From assembly GCF_018449725.1 (NCBI RefSeq), contig NZ_JAAVVC010000005.1:372001-436000 (forward strand): a stretch of 64,000 nt of DNA, given 5' to 3'. The translations under genes were made by a program, and so were the position numbers. Below the pieces are notes generated by a model. The model was not told where the DNA came from, did not search any database, and saw only the letters and a program-made list of their open reading frames with translations. Of the stretch, positions 1 through 10,148 are shown piece by piece. Source of the stretch: Pseudomonas sp. dw_612 (GTDB taxonomy: Bacteria > Pseudomonadota > Gammaproteobacteria > Pseudomonadales > Pseudomonadaceae). The stretch's first letter is position 1. Each line of letters opens with the position of its first letter.

Positions 1-595
1 GTATCGGCTGATGGAGTTGAGCCACCGCTATGGCTTCCACATTGTCGAAGACGATTTGTATGGCGATCTTCAGCAACGCCGCACACCGCGTCTGGCGGCA
101 AGTGGCGTGGACAATGTGAGTTACGTGTCCGGGTTCTCCAAGACCCTGACGGCCAACAGCCGGGTCAGCTATGCCGTACTGTCTCCCGAACTGGCAGCGC
201 GGATGATCACCCTGAAAATGGCCTGCGGCGGCGTGACCTCGGAATTTGCGGAGCAGATTACGTGCAAGATGCTCAGCAACGGGAGCTACGCCAAACATAC
301 GCGGCGGACGGTGGATCGGTTGTATGAATCGAGCAGTCGGGTGGCGCGTTGGTTGGTGGAGGCCGGGTGTTCCGTGTCCTCCCTGCCCGGTGAAGGGCTG
401 TTTATCTGGACACGTTTGCCGGAAGGCCTGCACGCCGAAACCCTGGCCCGCAAAGGCATGGAAAACGACCTCGTGCTGGCGCCCGGCACCCTGCTCAGCA
501 AGGCACCGGATGCCAGCCAGTTTCTGCGATTCAACGTGGCACACAGTGATAACGCCCAGGTTCGGGAGCGTTTTTTCCGGTTGCTGGATCGCTGA
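1..595 (+). CDS. MocR/PdxR-type regulator or class I/II aminotransferase, C-terminal part (5' end outside window)
   Basis: The reading frame is open from the left edge and stops at 593-595, so only about the last 197 residues are present. The visible part is the large and small domain of a fold-type I PLP enzyme: a VEDDLYGDL segment holding the PLP-nitrogen Asp, then SGFSKTL with the Schiff-base Lys, then a C-terminal RFNVAHS segment with the Arg expected to hold the substrate carboxylate. This pattern is typical of the aminotransferase-like effector domain of MocR (GntR-family) regulators, but a plain aminotransferase would look the same here because the N-terminal winged-helix region, if any, lies outside. 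The end is convergent with cyoE. Confidence 0.75.
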   Translation, partial: YRLMELSHRYGFHIVEDDLYGDLQQRRTPRLAASGVDNVSYVSGFSKTLTANSRVSYAVLSPELAARMITLKMACGGVTSEFAEQITCKMLSNGSYAKHTRRTVDRLYESSSRVARWLVEAGCSVSSLPGEGLFIWTRLPEGLHAETLARKGMENDLVLAPGTLLSKAPDASQFLRFNVAHSDNAQVRERFFRLLDR

Positions 596-621
596 GACTT
601 CCTGATACACCGCGTCGCTCC

Positions 622-717
622 CTTCGCGAGCAAGCCCGCTCCCACATTGGATCGGGGTTGCCACAACTTTTTCGCCCGACGCTGAACTCCTGTGGGAGCG
701 GGCTTGCTCGCGAAAGG
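622..717. repeat. Inverted REP pair
   Basis: Two copies of the Pseudomonas REP core face each other, at about 622-648 and 691-717, with about 42 bp between them. They sit between the convergent aminotransferase-like gene and cyoE, the usual REP location. Confidence 0.85.
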
Positions 718-748
718 CGCGCCGCGGTCCACCAGAAAAACCCCCAAT

Positions 749-786
749 AAAAAACCCCGCTCTCCTCTCGAAGGGCGGGGTTTTTC
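749..786. terminator. Bidirectional intrinsic terminator
   Basis: A CCCCGC / GCGGGG stem is flanked by an A-run on the left (749-754) and a T-run on the right (781-785). It can end cyoE transcripts on the minus strand and transcripts of the upstream gene on the plus strand. Confidence 0.8.
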
Positions 787-803
787 AATTCAGTAGCTAA
801 ACC

Positions 804-1691
804 CTAAGGCGCATAAGTCAGCAACAGCTCACTCGGCACTTTGAAGTCCAGCGACATCATCACGCTCAGCGCGGTAATGGTGAAGATCGAGAACACGAAC
901 AGCTTGCGTGCCCAGACCGTGTCATCCACTGCCTTGTAGCCGGTCCAGGCCATGTACAACCAGTACATGCCCATGGCGGCGGCGACGGCAAGGTAGCTCA
1001 TGCCGGCGTAGCCGCTGAAGGTCAGCATCAGGGTCGCGACCAGGAATGCCAGGATGTAGAGCAAGATGTGCTTCTTGGCGACCTGAATCCCGCGCTTCAC
1101 TGGCAACACCGGAATCGATGCAGCCAGGTAATCGTTGAAGCGGAAGATCGCGATGGCGTAGGAATGCGGCATCTGCCACAGGCTGAACATCACCAGCAGG
1201 GTTAGCGCGGCCATGTCGAAGCTGTTGGTCACGGCGACGTAACCGATCACCGGCGGCATGGCGCCCGACAGACTGCCCACCAGCGTTCCGTGAACCGACT
1301 TGCGCTTGAGGTACAGGCTGTAGAAGCCGACGTAGATGACGAAACCGATCACCGCGAACAGCGCGGCCAGTGGATTAGCCACCTTGTACAACAGTGCAAC
1401 GCCGGCGATGCCGAGGACGGTCGCGTAGATCAGGGCCAGTTTCAGGGAGATTAAGCCCTGGACCAGCACCCGGTTCTTGGTGCGTTCCATCTTCAGGTCG
1501 ATGTCGCGGTCGATGCAGTTGTTGAACACGCAACCGGAAGCTACCACCAGGGACGTGCCGATCATGGCGGCCAGGAAGATGGCCAGATCGACATGCCCTT
1601 TCGAGGCCAGGAAAAAACCGCCTGCCACAGAAAGCACGTTACCGAAAATGATCCCCGGTTTGGTGATTTGGATAAAGTGCTTAAAGGACAT
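804..1691 (-). CDS. cyoE: Protoheme IX farnesyltransferase CyoE (heme O synthase)
   Basis: Transfers a farnesyl group to heme B to make heme O, the high-spin heme of cytochrome bo3 oxidase. It is a polytopic inner-membrane UbiA-family prenyltransferase. The 295-residue product has the family signature [17 protein letters not shown], with Asp residues for Mg-diphosphate binding, followed by many hydrophobic helices. I chose the ATG at 1691 (MSFKHFIQ) because AGGA stands about 8 nt upstream and the length fits the family; a longer in-frame extension to 1745 would run back into cyoD. It is the last gene of the cyo operon, 11 bp after cyoD, and is followed by a terminator. Confidence 0.95.
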   Translation of the reverse strand: MSFKHFIQITKPGIIFGNVLSVAGGFFLASKGHVDLAIFLAAMIGTSLVVASGCVFNNCIDRDIDLKMERTKNRVLVQGLISLKLALIYATVLGIAGVALLYKVANPLAALFAVIGFVIYVGFYSLYLKRKSVHGTLVGSLSGAMPPVIGYVAVTNSFDMAALTLLVMFSLWQMPHSYAIAIFRFNDYLAASIPVLPVKRGIQVAKKHILLYILAFLVATLMLTFSGYAGMSYLAVAAAMGMYWLYMAWTGYKAVDDTVWARKLFVFSIFTITALSVMMSLDFKVPSELLLTYAP

Positions 1692-1702
1692 CCGGACTTT
1701 CC

Positions 1703-2065
1703 TCAGTGCGCCATCATGACGGTGTGGATGCTGAACATGATCCACAGCGACAAGCCAACCAGCAGGACGATCACCATCGCAGCGAACACAAACGCGATCA
1801 CGTTGTTACGCTGGGCGGCGGAGCGGTCCAAGTGGAGGAAGTACACCAGGTGAACGAGCACCTGGATCACTGCGAACGCCAGTACGATCCACAGCGTCCA
1901 AACTTTCGGCAGCGATGGGTACATCACCAGGCCGAACGGAATGATCGTCAGGATCACCGACAGGATGAAGCCGATGGCGTAGGACTTTACGCTGCCGTGA
2001 CCGGCGTCGTGGCTGTCGTGTCCGTGGGTATCGTGGCCATGATTTGAGTGAGCTGCGTTAGCCAT
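1703..2065 (-). CDS. cyoD: Cytochrome bo3 ubiquinol oxidase subunit IV
   Basis: Small three-helix membrane subunit that supports assembly of the bo3 oxidase. The product is 120 residues. The first 23 residues carry seven histidines in an HxH-like pattern, followed by three hydrophobic segments ([53 protein letters not shown]). The ATG at 2065 overlaps the cyoC stop by one base (TAATG), so translation is probably coupled. Confidence 0.95.
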   Translation of the reverse strand: MANAAHSNHGHDTHGHDSHDAGHGSVKSYAIGFILSVILTIIPFGLVMYPSLPKVWTLWIVLAFAVIQVLVHLVYFLHLDRSAAQRNNVIAFVFAAMVIVLLVGLSLWIMFSIHTVMMAH

Positions 2066-2691
2066 TACAGGGTCCCCATCAGGTAAACAACGGTGAATAC
2101 GCAGATCCACACCACGTCCAGGAAGTGCCAGAACAGGCTCAGGCAGCTCAGGCGAGTCTTGTTGGTCGACGTCAGGCCGTGCTTGTTGACCTGATACATC
2201 ATGATCGCCATCCAGATCAGACCACTGGTCACGTGCACACCGTGGGTGCCGACCAGGGTGAAGAACCCGGACAGGAAGCCGCTGCGGTTAGGACCGTAGC
2301 CTTCGGAGATCAGCATGTGGAACTCGTTAATCTCCATGCCGATGAAGCCCAGGCCGAACAGAAAAGTGATGGCCAACCAGCCCAACACGGCTTTCTTGTT
2401 GCCCTTGAACAACGCCAGCATGGCGAAGCCGTAGGTGATCGAGCTGAGCAACAGGCAGGCGGTTTCGCCCAGCACGTATGGCAGCTCGAAGATGTCGTGG
2501 CCCGACGGGCCACCCGCTACGTTGTTAACCAGTACCGCGTACACCGCGAAGATCGACGCAAACAAAATGCAGTCGGTCATCAGGTAGAGCCAGAAACCGA
2601 ATACGGTCATCTCGCCCGAGTCGTGGTGATGGTCATCGTGCCCATGTTCATCGACATGGGTGTGTCCAGCATTGGTCACTAAGTTCGACAT
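2065..2691 (-). CDS. cyoC: Cytochrome bo3 ubiquinol oxidase subunit III
   Basis: Subunit III of the heme-copper oxidase, a five-helix membrane protein of the COX3 family. The 208-residue product shows the family stretches [32 protein letters not shown] and [13 protein letters not shown]. The N-terminus has seven histidines between residues 10 and 23. The start at 2691 lies 3 bp after the cyoB stop, in keeping with one polycistronic message. Confidence 0.96.
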   Translation of the reverse strand: MSNLVTNAGHTHVDEHGHDDHHHDSGEMTVFGFWLYLMTDCILFASIFAVYAVLVNNVAGGPSGHDIFELPYVLGETACLLLSSITYGFAMLALFKGNKKAVLGWLAITFLFGLGFIGMEINEFHMLISEGYGPNRSGFLSGFFTLVGTHGVHVTSGLIWMAIMMYQVNKHGLTSTNKTRLSCLSLFWHFLDVVWICVFTVVYLMGTL

Positions 2692-2694
2692 GGT

Positions 2695-4725
2695 TTAAGC
2701 CTGTTCCAACGAGGTTTCAACACGGGTGGCGCCAGCAGGGACTTTCCCGGCGGCTACCAGACGCTTGTGCTGCTCGGCTTCGATGCGCTCGATCACGTCG
2801 ACCGGCACCATATAGCCCTGGTCATCACGGGCAGCATGGATAACGAAGTAGATCACGGTACCGGCGAGGCCGAAGATGGCCATCCACCAGATGTGCCAGA
2901 TCATCGCGAAACCGAACACGGTCAACAGAGCACCCATGACCAGACCGGTCGCGGTGTTGTTTGGCATGTGGATCGGCTCGTACTTGACCGGAGTCTGGTA
3001 CGCAGTACCGTTTTCCTTGGCTTCAGTGAACGGGTCGATGCCTGGCGCTTTCGGCAGTACGGCGAAGTTGTAGAACGGCGGTGGCGACGAGGTCGACCAT
3101 TCCAGCGTGTGGGCATTCCACGGATCGCCGTGTTCGCACATGTTCTCTGGCTTCTTGCGGTCACGCACACTGACGTACAGCTGGATCAACTGGCAGGCAA
3201 TACCGACCGCGATCATGACTGCGCCGAACATGGCGACGTGCAGGTAAGGCACCCACTCAGGGTTGGTGGTGGCGTTCAGACGACGGGTCATGCCCATGAA
3301 GCCCAGTGCATAGAGCGGCATGAACGCGACGAAGAAGCCCGAGATCCAGAACCAGAACGCTGCCTTGCCCCAACCTTCGTGCAGCTTGAAGCCGAACGCT
3401 TTAGGGAAGAAGAAAGCGAAACCGGCGATGTAGCCGAATACCGCGCCGCCGATGATCACGTTGTGGAAGTGAGCGATCACGAACAGGCTGTTGTGCAGGA
3501 CGAAGTCAGCACCCGGGATGGCCAGAAGTACGCCGGTCATGCCGCCGATGGCGAAGGTCACCATGAAGCCCAGGGTCCAGAGCACCTGGCTGGTGAACTG
3601 CAGACGACCGCGATAGATGGTGAACAGCCAGTTGAATAGCTTCACCCCCGTCGGAATCGAGATCAGCATCGTTGCCAGGCCAAAGAAGGCGTTGACGCTG
3701 GCCCCCGAACCCATGGTGAAGAAGTGGTGCAGCCAGACCATGAAGCCCAGGATCGAGATCGCGCCCGAGGCGTAGATCATCGAGTGGTGGCCGAACAGAC
3801 GCTTGCCGGAGAAGGTCGAGATGACTTCGGAGAAGACCCCGAACGCCGGCAGAATCAGGATGTAAACCTCGGGGTGACCCCAGGCCCAGAACAGGTTGAC
3901 GTACATCATTGGATTGCCACCAAGTTCATTGGTGAAAATGTGGAAATCCATGTAACGGTCAAGCGTCAGCAACGCCAGGGTAGCGGTCAGAATCGGGAAC
4001 GAAGCCACGATCAGCACGTTGGCCCAGGTGCAGGTCCAGGTGAAGATCGGCATGTCCATCATTTTCATGCCTGGAGTACGCATCTTCAGCACGGTGGCCA
4101 GGAAGTTGACCCCCGTCAATGTCGTCCCTAGACCAGACAGTTGTAATGCCCAGATGTAGTAGTCCACGCCAACGCCCGGGCTGTAGCCCAGTTCCGACAG
4201 CGGTGGATACGCAACCCAACCGGTACGGGCGAATTCGCCGACACCCAGGGACACGTTTACCAGCACCACGCCGGAGACCAGCAGCCAGAAGCTCAGGGAG
4301 TTCAGGAACGGGTAGGCAACGTCACGCGCGCCGATCTGCAGCGGCACTGCAAGGTTCATCAGGCCGGTGAAGAATGGCATCGCCATGAAGATGATCATGA
4401 TCACACCGTGGGCGGTGAAGATCTGGTCATAGTGTTCAGGCGGCAGGTAGCCAGGCGAACCCTCGGTGGCCAGGGCCAGCTGGGAACGCATCATGATGGC
4501 GTCGGCAAAACCGCGCAGCAGCATGACCATGGCGACGATGATGTACATCACCCCGATTTTCTTGTGGTCGACCGACGTCAGCCACTCGGTCCACAGGTAG
4601 GTCCACTTCTTGAAATAGGTGATCAGCCCGAATACCGCCAGACCACCGAGCGCGATCATGGCGATGGTAATCATCACGATCGGTTCGTGGAACGGGACCG
4701 CTTCCCAACTTAATTTACCAAACAT
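2695..4725 (-). CDS. cyoB: Cytochrome bo3 ubiquinol oxidase subunit I
   Basis: Catalytic subunit that oxidises ubiquinol, reduces O2 to water and pumps protons; it holds the low-spin heme b, the high-spin heme o and CuB. The 676-residue product contains the signatures expected of heme-copper oxidase subunit [16 protein letters not shown] (CuB His, cross-linked Tyr), HHFFTMG (CuB His pair) and HFHNVIIGG (heme ligands). Length matches CyoB (about 660-670). An RBS GGAG stands upstream of the ATG at 4725, 3 bp after the cyoA stop. Confidence 0.98.
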   Translation of the reverse strand: MFGKLSWEAVPFHEPIVMITIAMIALGGLAVFGLITYFKKWTYLWTEWLTSVDHKKIGVMYIIVAMVMLLRGFADAIMMRSQLALATEGSPGYLPPEHYDQIFTAHGVIMIIFMAMPFFTGLMNLAVPLQIGARDVAYPFLNSLSFWLLVSGVVLVNVSLGVGEFARTGWVAYPPLSELGYSPGVGVDYYIWALQLSGLGTTLTGVNFLATVLKMRTPGMKMMDMPIFTWTCTWANVLIVASFPILTATLALLTLDRYMDFHIFTNELGGNPMMYVNLFWAWGHPEVYILILPAFGVFSEVISTFSGKRLFGHHSMIYASGAISILGFMVWLHHFFTMGSGASVNAFFGLATMLISIPTGVKLFNWLFTIYRGRLQFTSQVLWTLGFMVTFAIGGMTGVLLAIPGADFVLHNSLFVIAHFHNVIIGGAVFGYIAGFAFFFPKAFGFKLHEGWGKAAFWFWISGFFVAFMPLYALGFMGMTRRLNATTNPEWVPYLHVAMFGAVMIAVGIACQLIQLYVSVRDRKKPENMCEHGDPWNAHTLEWSTSSPPPFYNFAVLPKAPGIDPFTEAKENGTAYQTPVKYEPIHMPNNTATGLVMGALLTVFGFAMIWHIWWMAIFGLAGTVIYFVIHAARDDQGYMVPVDVIERIEAEQHKRLVAAGKVPAGATRVETSLEQA

Positions 4726-4728
4726 CGT

Positions 4729-5673
4729 TTACTCCTCTGCCCCGGCAGCTGAATGCGAACTCATGTCCATCCCTTCCATGGCGGCCATTTCGTGCTCTTT
4801 TTTCTCGTGATGCATTGGCTGGCCCGGTTTCATGCCTTCGTACTTGTCGACGATGATCTGGAACAGGTTTGGCGTGAACGAGGAGTAGAGCTCGACTGGG
4901 TTGTTCTGGCTTGGTTTGGAAAGGGCTTCGTATTCAGCTTTTTCCAGCTGTTTAGGTGCCTTCTTGACATCACTGACCCAGGCATCGAAATCCGCCCGGG
5001 AAGTGGCGATAGCTTTGAACTTCATGCCGGTGAAACCCGCGCCGCTGTAGTTGGCGGAGATACCGTCGAATTCAGCGTTCTGGTTGGCAATCAGGTGCAG
5101 CTTGGTTTCCATGCCCGCCATCGCGTAGATCTGGCCACCCAGGCCCGGGATGAAGAACGAGTTCATCACGGTGTCGGAGGTGATTTTGAAATTGATGGGC
5201 GTGTTGGCCGGGAACACCAGTTTGTTAACGGTGGCGATGCCTTGTTCCGGGTAGATGAACAGCCACTTCCAGTCCATGGAGACCACTTCAACGGTGATCG
5301 GCTTGACGTCGGATTCCAGCGGCTTGTAAGGGTCCAGGGCGTGGGTCGAAATGTAGGTCACGTAACCCAGCGCAATGATGATCAGGACCGGAACAGCCCA
5401 CACCGCGATTTCGATCTTGGTGGAGTGCGACCACTTAGGCGCGTACACCGCGTTCGGGTTGGAAGCGCGATATTTCCAGGCGAACAGGAACGTCATGACG
5501 ATGACCGGCACAACGACCAACAGCATCAGCAGCGTTGCGGTGATGATCAGGTTTCGCTCATCCAGGCCGACCTGGCCCTTGGGGTCGAGCAAGGTCATGT
5601 TGCAGCCTGACAGCAGCAACGTGCCGAGCAGCGGCAATAAGCCTAGTAGTCTGGGGTACCTGTTTTTACTCAT
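4729..5673 (-). CDS. cyoA: Cytochrome bo3 ubiquinol oxidase subunit II (lipoprotein)
   Basis: Subunit II of the bo3 oxidase, with two transmembrane helices and a periplasmic cupredoxin domain that has lost CuA, as in all quinol oxidases. From the ATG at 5673 the product is 314 residues: a lipoprotein signal with LLSGC at residues 20-24, helices around 45-70 and 85-110, then the periplasmic domain ([31 protein letters not shown]). The start is supported by GAGG about 8 nt upstream; upstream in-frame Met residues would ruin the signal peptide. The C-terminal tail is His/Met-rich. First gene of the operon. Confidence 0.96.
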   Translation of the reverse strand: MSKNRYPRLLGLLPLLGTLLLSGCNMTLLDPKGQVGLDERNLIITATLLMLLVVVPVIVMTFLFAWKYRASNPNAVYAPKWSHSTKIEIAVWAVPVLIIIALGYVTYISTHALDPYKPLESDVKPITVEVVSMDWKWLFIYPEQGIATVNKLVFPANTPINFKITSDTVMNSFFIPGLGGQIYAMAGMETKLHLIANQNAEFDGISANYSGAGFTGMKFKAIATSRADFDAWVSDVKKAPKQLEKAEYEALSKPSQNNPVELYSSFTPNLFQIIVDKYEGMKPGQPMHHEKKEHEMAAMEGMDMSSHSAAGAEE

Positions 5674-6419
5674 CTCACGACCTCTAAAGCAGCTTGCGCA
5701 ATGCAGTTGGGTTTTGATCGCCAACACTTCACCCTGCCAAGGGTTGGCATTTTTCTTGGATTGAATAAGGGCTGCCCGTCGCGCGTCAGACGCTGTTCGA
5801 CAAATCCTGGGCTAGCGGTGAGTTCTTATTCGAATTCGTGGTCAAAGGCCTTGTTACAGACCAATTCCATTTGGTGCGGATAGTCGGAAAGGCACCGACA
5901 CCTGGGAGTCGCATGAAGCCGCTAAGCCTCTCGACGCCCTATTCTGCTCAGATGAGAGCAGCGCCGGGAATTCAGTGCGGGCGATTGTAGATACGTCGCC
6001 GCCTATAAACCATGTCTCATCTCGAAATAATTTTTATCCATTCCAGCAACAATCATTAACGGATTTTGCAAAAGCTCAGCATGGTATCGAAATTAATTCT
6101 CAACAAAAACACCAAAATTTGTGGGGCTACCACCCTCGGTTCAGACAGCCTTCATGGCGCTTTGCCTTGCTTCGACCCTGCCCAACCCCCTATATCGCAA
6201 GGGTTCCAGCCCTACGTCAGGCCCTGTTAAAACTGCCTGTTTCACCACAATGGTGCACAAACGGGCGGCCCCTCCATTCCGGACATTTCGTTGCGTAGCT
6301 ATGCACCAATTCCGCTCTTTGAAATGCGTTGCGACACTCGAGCTGTGACAACATGTCGCACATGTTGCGCACCCTTGGCTGTCGCACATCACGGTCTGTT
6401 TACCCGGGCCCTGAAATGC
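5674..6419. other. Gene-poor region upstream of cyoA
   Basis: About 750 bp with no ORF I would defend. It must contain the cyo promoter, but I see no convincing -35/-10 pair; TACAAT on the minus strand near 5982-5987 is a weak candidate, which would give a leader of roughly 300 nt. The right half holds operator-like motifs: TTCACC-N5-GGTGCA at 6241-6257, a CAACATG/CATGTTG inverted repeat at 6349-6367, and three TGTCGCA motifs (6330-6336 inverted, 6354-6360, 6380-6386). Confidence 0.5.
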
Positions 6420-6459
6420 AAAACGCCCTGGCCCTCCTGACGAGGACCGGGGCGTTTTT
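6420..6459. terminator. Intrinsic terminator downstream of dsbB
   Basis: A 9-bp stem AAAACGCCC / GGGCGTTTT with a GC-rich loop ends 15 bp beyond the dsbB stop. It has T-runs on both strands and could work in either direction. Confidence 0.75.
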
Positions 6460-6474
6460 GTTTAACGCGGCGGG

Positions 6475-6984
6475 TTAACGCAACGCTTTGCGATTACGCG
6501 AAACCAACAGCGGCACCAGGATTACCACGAGCACAAACGACACCAGCGCCCACTGTGCCAGCGACAGGCCGAGGATCGGCGGGTACGGCGTGTCGCAGAA
6601 GCCATCGACCTGGAAGCCCAGCGGGAAAATCTTCGCCAGTGGCAGGCCGTCGACAATCGGTTGCAGCACATCGACGCCACAGCTGACTGCCGGATAGAAC
6701 TGCGTATAGACGTGATGCCCGGCCACCGCCACGCCGCCAAGCGCGCAGATCACCACCAGCACCTCGAACACCGTAAGGCTGCGACGGGTGCGCATGGCCG
6801 CGCCGATGAAGGCGAAGATGGCGATCAGCAACAACGCATAACGTTGCAGGATGCACAGCGGGCACGGCGCCTCTTCCAGCACCACCTGCATGTACAGCGC
6901 ACCGCCGATCAGCGCCAGGCAGATAATGCCCAGCAGCACCAGATAACGCCGCTCACGGCCCAACCGCATCGTTTCGTCACTCAT
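6475..6984 (-). CDS. dsbB: Disulfide bond formation protein B
   Basis: Inner-membrane quinone reductase that reoxidises the periplasmic thiol oxidase DsbA. The 169-residue product has four predicted helices and the two required cysteine pairs: C41-P-L-C44 in the first periplasmic loop and C102/C130 in the second. The Arg of LQRYA after the first pair is the conserved quinone-site Arg. GAAGGGAAA precedes the ATG at 6984. It is a single gene here, flanked by a terminator and a REP pair. Confidence 0.96.
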   Translation of the reverse strand: MSDETMRLGRERRYLVLLGIICLALIGGALYMQVVLEEAPCPLCILQRYALLLIAIFAFIGAAMRTRRSLTVFEVLVVICALGGVAVAGHHVYTQFYPAVSCGVDVLQPIVDGLPLAKIFPLGFQVDGFCDTPYPPILGLSLAQWALVSFVLVVILVPLLVSRNRKALR

Positions 6985-7146
6985 CGCGTTTCCCTTCTAA
7001 ATATCGATTGCCGGAAGTCTACACGCAGACCATGACTGTTGAGAGCCTGGCGCGCGCCGGTAGATGTCGGGGGAATAGACGACAGGTTGGTTAAGGAGGG
7101 ATTAACTTTCGAGTGTTTTGCAGGAATTGAGACCGAGGTGCGGCCA

Positions 7147-7239
7147 TTCGCGAGCAAGCCCGCTCCCACATTGGATGTCGGATGAACACAAGATTTATGT
7201 TCACCCCGATTCCCTGTGGGAGCGGGCTTGCTCGCGAAG
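7147..7239. repeat. Inverted REP pair
   Basis: REP cores at about 7147-7172 and 7213-7239 face each other. They lie just past the 3' end of hmp and may protect or end that message; there is no T-run. Confidence 0.85.
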
Positions 7240-7261
7240 CAGGCGACTCGGTCTTTACTAT

Positions 7262-8443
7262 TTACTCCAGAGCCGAAGCCGGCCCAAAGAACTCATAACG
7301 GCTCTGCTTTTCCGGCACCCCCAGCGCTTTCAAATGACGCTTGATCGCCGCCATAAAGCCTTTAGGCCCCAGGAAATAAGCATCCAGATCCCGCTGCTGC
7401 GGCAACCAAGCGCCCAACTGCTCTTGGCTCAACAACCCGACCTTGTCCGCCGCCGGGCTCACGCCGTCATCTTCGGCGTAGCAATAGAAGCGCTTGAGCT
7501 GCGGATGACGCTCGGCCAACCCATCGATCCAGTCACGGAACGCATGGACACTGCCATTACGCGCGCAGTGAATAAAGTGCACCGGCCGTTCGGTGGCCAA
7601 CGCCGCTTCGAGCATCGCGATCGTCGGGGTAATGCCGACGCCGCCGCTGATCAGTACCAGTGGTTTGTCGCTGGCGGTCAGGGTGAATTCGCCCGATGGC
7701 GGGAACAGCTGGATGCTTGCACCGACATGCAGTTGATCGTGCAAATGGTTGGAGGCGCGGCCGCCAGTTTCGCGTTTGACGCTGATGCGGTACTGGCCGT
7801 TGTCCGACAGGGACGACAGCGAGTAGTTACGGCGAATTTCTTCGCCATCCAGGATCAGTTTCATGCCGATGTACTGGCCAGGCTCGGCGGCGAGGATCGG
7901 GCCTTTATCGGCCGGTTCGAAGTAGAACGAAATGATTTCCGCGCTTTCCTCGACCTTGGCCACCACGATAAACTCCCGCGCCCCGCGCCAGCCGCCCGGT
8001 GCCTGTTCTTTCTGGTCGTAGATGCTGGTTTCGGCACCGATCAAAATATCGGCCAGTTGGTTGTAGGCTGCGCCCCAGGCGCTCATCACTTCCGGCGTGG
8101 CAATTTCGTCGCCCAGCACTTCGGAAATGGCCCGCAACAGGCAAGTGCCGACAATCGGGTAATGCTCCGGCAGGATTTGCAGGGCCACGTGCTTATTGAT
8201 GATCTTGGCCACCAGATCGCCCAACTGGTCGAGCTGGTCAATGTGCCGCGCATACATCAACACACCGTTGGCCAGGGCACGGGGCTGGTCACCGCTGGCC
8301 TGGTGGGCCTGGTTGAACAACGGGCGGACTTCCGGGTATTCGGAGAGCATCATGCGGTAGAAGTGAGTGATCAGCGCTTCGCCACCGCTTTCCAGCAGCG
8401 GCACGGTGGATTTGACGATGGCACGGTCTTGAACGCTAAGCAT
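7262..8443 (-). CDS. hmp: Flavohemoprotein (nitric oxide dioxygenase)
   Basis: Converts NO plus O2 to nitrate using NAD(P)H, protecting the cytoplasm from nitrosative stress. The 393-residue product is full length. The globin domain (1-140) has the distal Tyr29 and proximal His85 (INKHVAL). The FAD domain follows, with RRNYSLSS, and the NAD domain has SGGVGITPTIAMLEA and ends in YEFFGP. AGGAG lies 8 nt before the ATG. It is divergent from norR; in Pseudomonas this gene is also called fhp and is under the norR-like activator FhpR. Operators and a sigma54-like promoter are visible in the 148-bp spacer. Confidence 0.97.
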   Translation of the reverse strand: MLSVQDRAIVKSTVPLLESGGEALITHFYRMMLSEYPEVRPLFNQAHQASGDQPRALANGVLMYARHIDQLDQLGDLVAKIINKHVALQILPEHYPIVGTCLLRAISEVLGDEIATPEVMSAWGAAYNQLADILIGAETSIYDQKEQAPGGWRGAREFIVVAKVEESAEIISFYFEPADKGPILAAEPGQYIGMKLILDGEEIRRNYSLSSLSDNGQYRISVKRETGGRASNHLHDQLHVGASIQLFPPSGEFTLTASDKPLVLISGGVGITPTIAMLEAALATERPVHFIHCARNGSVHAFRDWIDGLAERHPQLKRFYCYAEDDGVSPAADKVGLLSQEQLGAWLPQQRDLDAYFLGPKGFMAAIKRHLKALGVPEKQSRYEFFGPASALE

Positions 8444-8484
8444 TAGGGCGACTCCTGAGCTTTTATGTGAATGGCTTAGACTTA

Positions 8485-8500
8485 TCAGTTTTCATGCCAA
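8485..8500 (-). promoter_or_regulatory. Candidate sigma54 (-24/-12) promoter of hmp
   Basis: On the minus strand TTGGCATG, four As and CTGA match the -24 half of the sigma54 consensus well and the -12 half poorly (CTGA instead of TTGC). The spacing and the position about 40 bp before the hmp start fit. The neighbouring NorR is a sigma54-dependent activator, which raises the prior. Confidence 0.5.
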
Positions 8501-8540
8501 CAATTAAAACGTTAAAAATCAATATCTTAAATACAACGTA

Positions 8541-8551
8541 GTCATATCGAC
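8541..8551. promoter_or_regulatory. NorR-type operator 1 (GT-N7-AC)
   Basis: GTCATATCGAC is a perfect GT-N7-AC enhancer core as known for NorR. It lies about 45 bp upstream of the candidate hmp -24 element, a normal enhancer position. Confidence 0.65.
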
Positions 8552-8566
8552 ACTGACTGCTTTATA

Positions 8567-8577
8567 GTCACGCCGAC
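8567..8577. promoter_or_regulatory. NorR-type operator 2 (GT-N7-AC)
   Basis: GTCACGCCGAC is a second perfect GT-N7-AC core, 26 bp from the first and sharing the flanks TAGTCA and CGAC. It ends only 15 bp before the norR start, so bound NorR could also repress its own gene. Confidence 0.65.
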
Positions 8578-8591
8578 TACATGGAGTCACT

Positions 8592-10142
8592 ATGACTGCA
8601 AAATCCCTGCTCACCGCCCTGCTCCCGCTAGTCTCCGACCTGTCCCGCGAACTGCCCGAAGGCGAGCGCTATCGGCGCCTGCTCGAAGCCATGCGCGCCC
8701 TGCTGCCCTGCGATGCCGCCGCCCTGCTGCGCCTCGACGGCGAATGGCTGGTGCCGCTGGCCGTGGACGGTTTGAGCACCGACACCCTGGGTCGACGCTT
8801 CAAAGTCAGCGAGCACCCGCGCTTCGAAGCGTTGCTCAGCAGCGCCGGCCCGACCCGCTTCGCCGCCGACAGCGAATTGCCCGACCCTTACGACGGTTTG
8901 GTCGATGGCCTCGATGAGCATCTGGAAGTCCATGACTGCATGGGTTGCCCGCTATTTATCGATGAGCGCCCGTGGGGCCTGTTGACCCTCGATGCGCTGG
9001 ACCCGGAACGCTTCGAACCGATCGAACTCGACGCCCTGCAAGCCTTCGCCAGCCTCGCCGCCGCCACCGTCAACGCCGCCGAGCGCATCGAACGGCTGGC
9101 CAATCGCGCCGAAGACGAACACCAGCGCGCCGAGGTTTACCGTCACGCCAGCGGCCAGCAGAACCGCGAGATGATCGGCCAGAGCAAGGCCCACAAGCGT
9201 CTGGTGGAAGAAATCAGCCTGGTGGGCGGCAGCGACCTGACCGTGCTGATCACCGGGGAAACCGGGGTCGGCAAGGAATTGGTGGCGCAGGCGATTCATG
9301 CCGCCTCGCCCCGGGCCGACAAGCCGATCATCAGCCTCAACTGCGCCGCGCTGCCGGACACGCTGGTCGAGAGCGAACTGTTCGGTCATGTACGCGGCGC
9401 ATTCACCGGGGCGACCAACGACCGACGTGGCAAATTCGAACTGGCGAATGGCGGCACGCTGTTTCTCGATGAAGTCGGCGAACTGTCCCTGACCGTGCAG
9501 GCCAAGCTGTTGCGGGTGCTGCAAAGCGGTCAGTTGCAGCGTCTGGGTTCGGATAAAGAACATCAAGTAGACGTGCGATTGATCGCGGCAACCAACCGCG
9601 ACCTGGCCGAAGAAGTGCGCAGCGGTCGCTATCGCGCCGACTTTTATCATCGACTGAGCGTGTATCCACTGCTGGTACCGGCCTTGCGCGATCGCGGGCG
9701 GGATGTGTTGCTGCTCAGTGGCTTCTTCCTCGAACAGAACCGCTCGCGCATGGGCCTTAATAGCCTGCGTTTGAACAGTGATGCCCAAGCGGCGCTGCTT
9801 GCCTATCAATGGCCCGGCAACGTGCGCGAGTTGGAGCATTTGATTGGCCGCAGCGCATTGAAGGCACTGGGCAACTGCAAGGAACGGCCGAAGATTCTCA
9901 GTTTGAGTGCGGCGGATCTGGATTTGCCCCATGGCAGTGTTGAAGTCCCTGTCGAGGCACCGACCGTCAGCCCTGTGGCTTTAGTCTCGGGTGACTTGCG
10001 CGCGGCGACCGAGGATTATCAGCGCCAACTGATCAACGCCTGTCTGGAACGCCACCATCACAATTGGGCGAGTGCGGCCCGTGAGCTAGGCTTGGATCGG
10101 GCGAATCTGGGGCGCATGGCCAAGCGTTTGGGGATGAAGTGA
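8592..10142 (+). CDS. norR: NO-responsive sigma54-dependent regulator NorR (FhpR)
   Basis: Senses NO through a non-heme iron in an N-terminal GAF domain and then activates sigma54 RNA polymerase at hmp. The 516-residue product has a GAF domain (about 20-170), an AAA+ domain (about 190-425) with Walker A GETGVGKE, the sigma54-contact loop GAFTGA and Walker B LFLDE, and a Fis-type HTH at the C-terminus ([19 protein letters not shown]). GGAG stands just before the ATG at 8592. It is transcribed divergently from hmp, which is the expected target. E. coli NorR controls norVW instead; the pairing with hmp is the Pseudomonas arrangement. Confidence 0.93.
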   Translation: MTAKSLLTALLPLVSDLSRELPEGERYRRLLEAMRALLPCDAAALLRLDGEWLVPLAVDGLSTDTLGRRFKVSEHPRFEALLSSAGPTRFAADSELPDPYDGLVDGLDEHLEVHDCMGCPLFIDERPWGLLTLDALDPERFEPIELDALQAFASLAAATVNAAERIERLANRAEDEHQRAEVYRHASGQQNREMIGQSKAHKRLVEEISLVGGSDLTVLITGETGVGKELVAQAIHAASPRADKPIISLNCAALPDTLVESELFGHVRGAFTGATNDRRGKFELANGGTLFLDEVGELSLTVQAKLLRVLQSGQLQRLGSDKEHQVDVRLIAATNRDLAEEVRSGRYRADFYHRLSVYPLLVPALRDRGRDVLLLSGFFLEQNRSRMGLNSLRLNSDAQAALLAYQWPGNVRELEHLIGRSALKALGNCKERPKILSLSAADLDLPHGSVEVPVEAPTVSPVALVSGDLRAATEDYQRQLINACLERHHHNWASAARELGLDRANLGRMAKRLGMK

Positions 10143-10148
10143 CGGCCC

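Noticed and set aside
6121..6348. 75-codon ORF in the region upstream of cyoA
   Set aside because: No RBS and no recognisable protein features; it runs through operator-like DNA.
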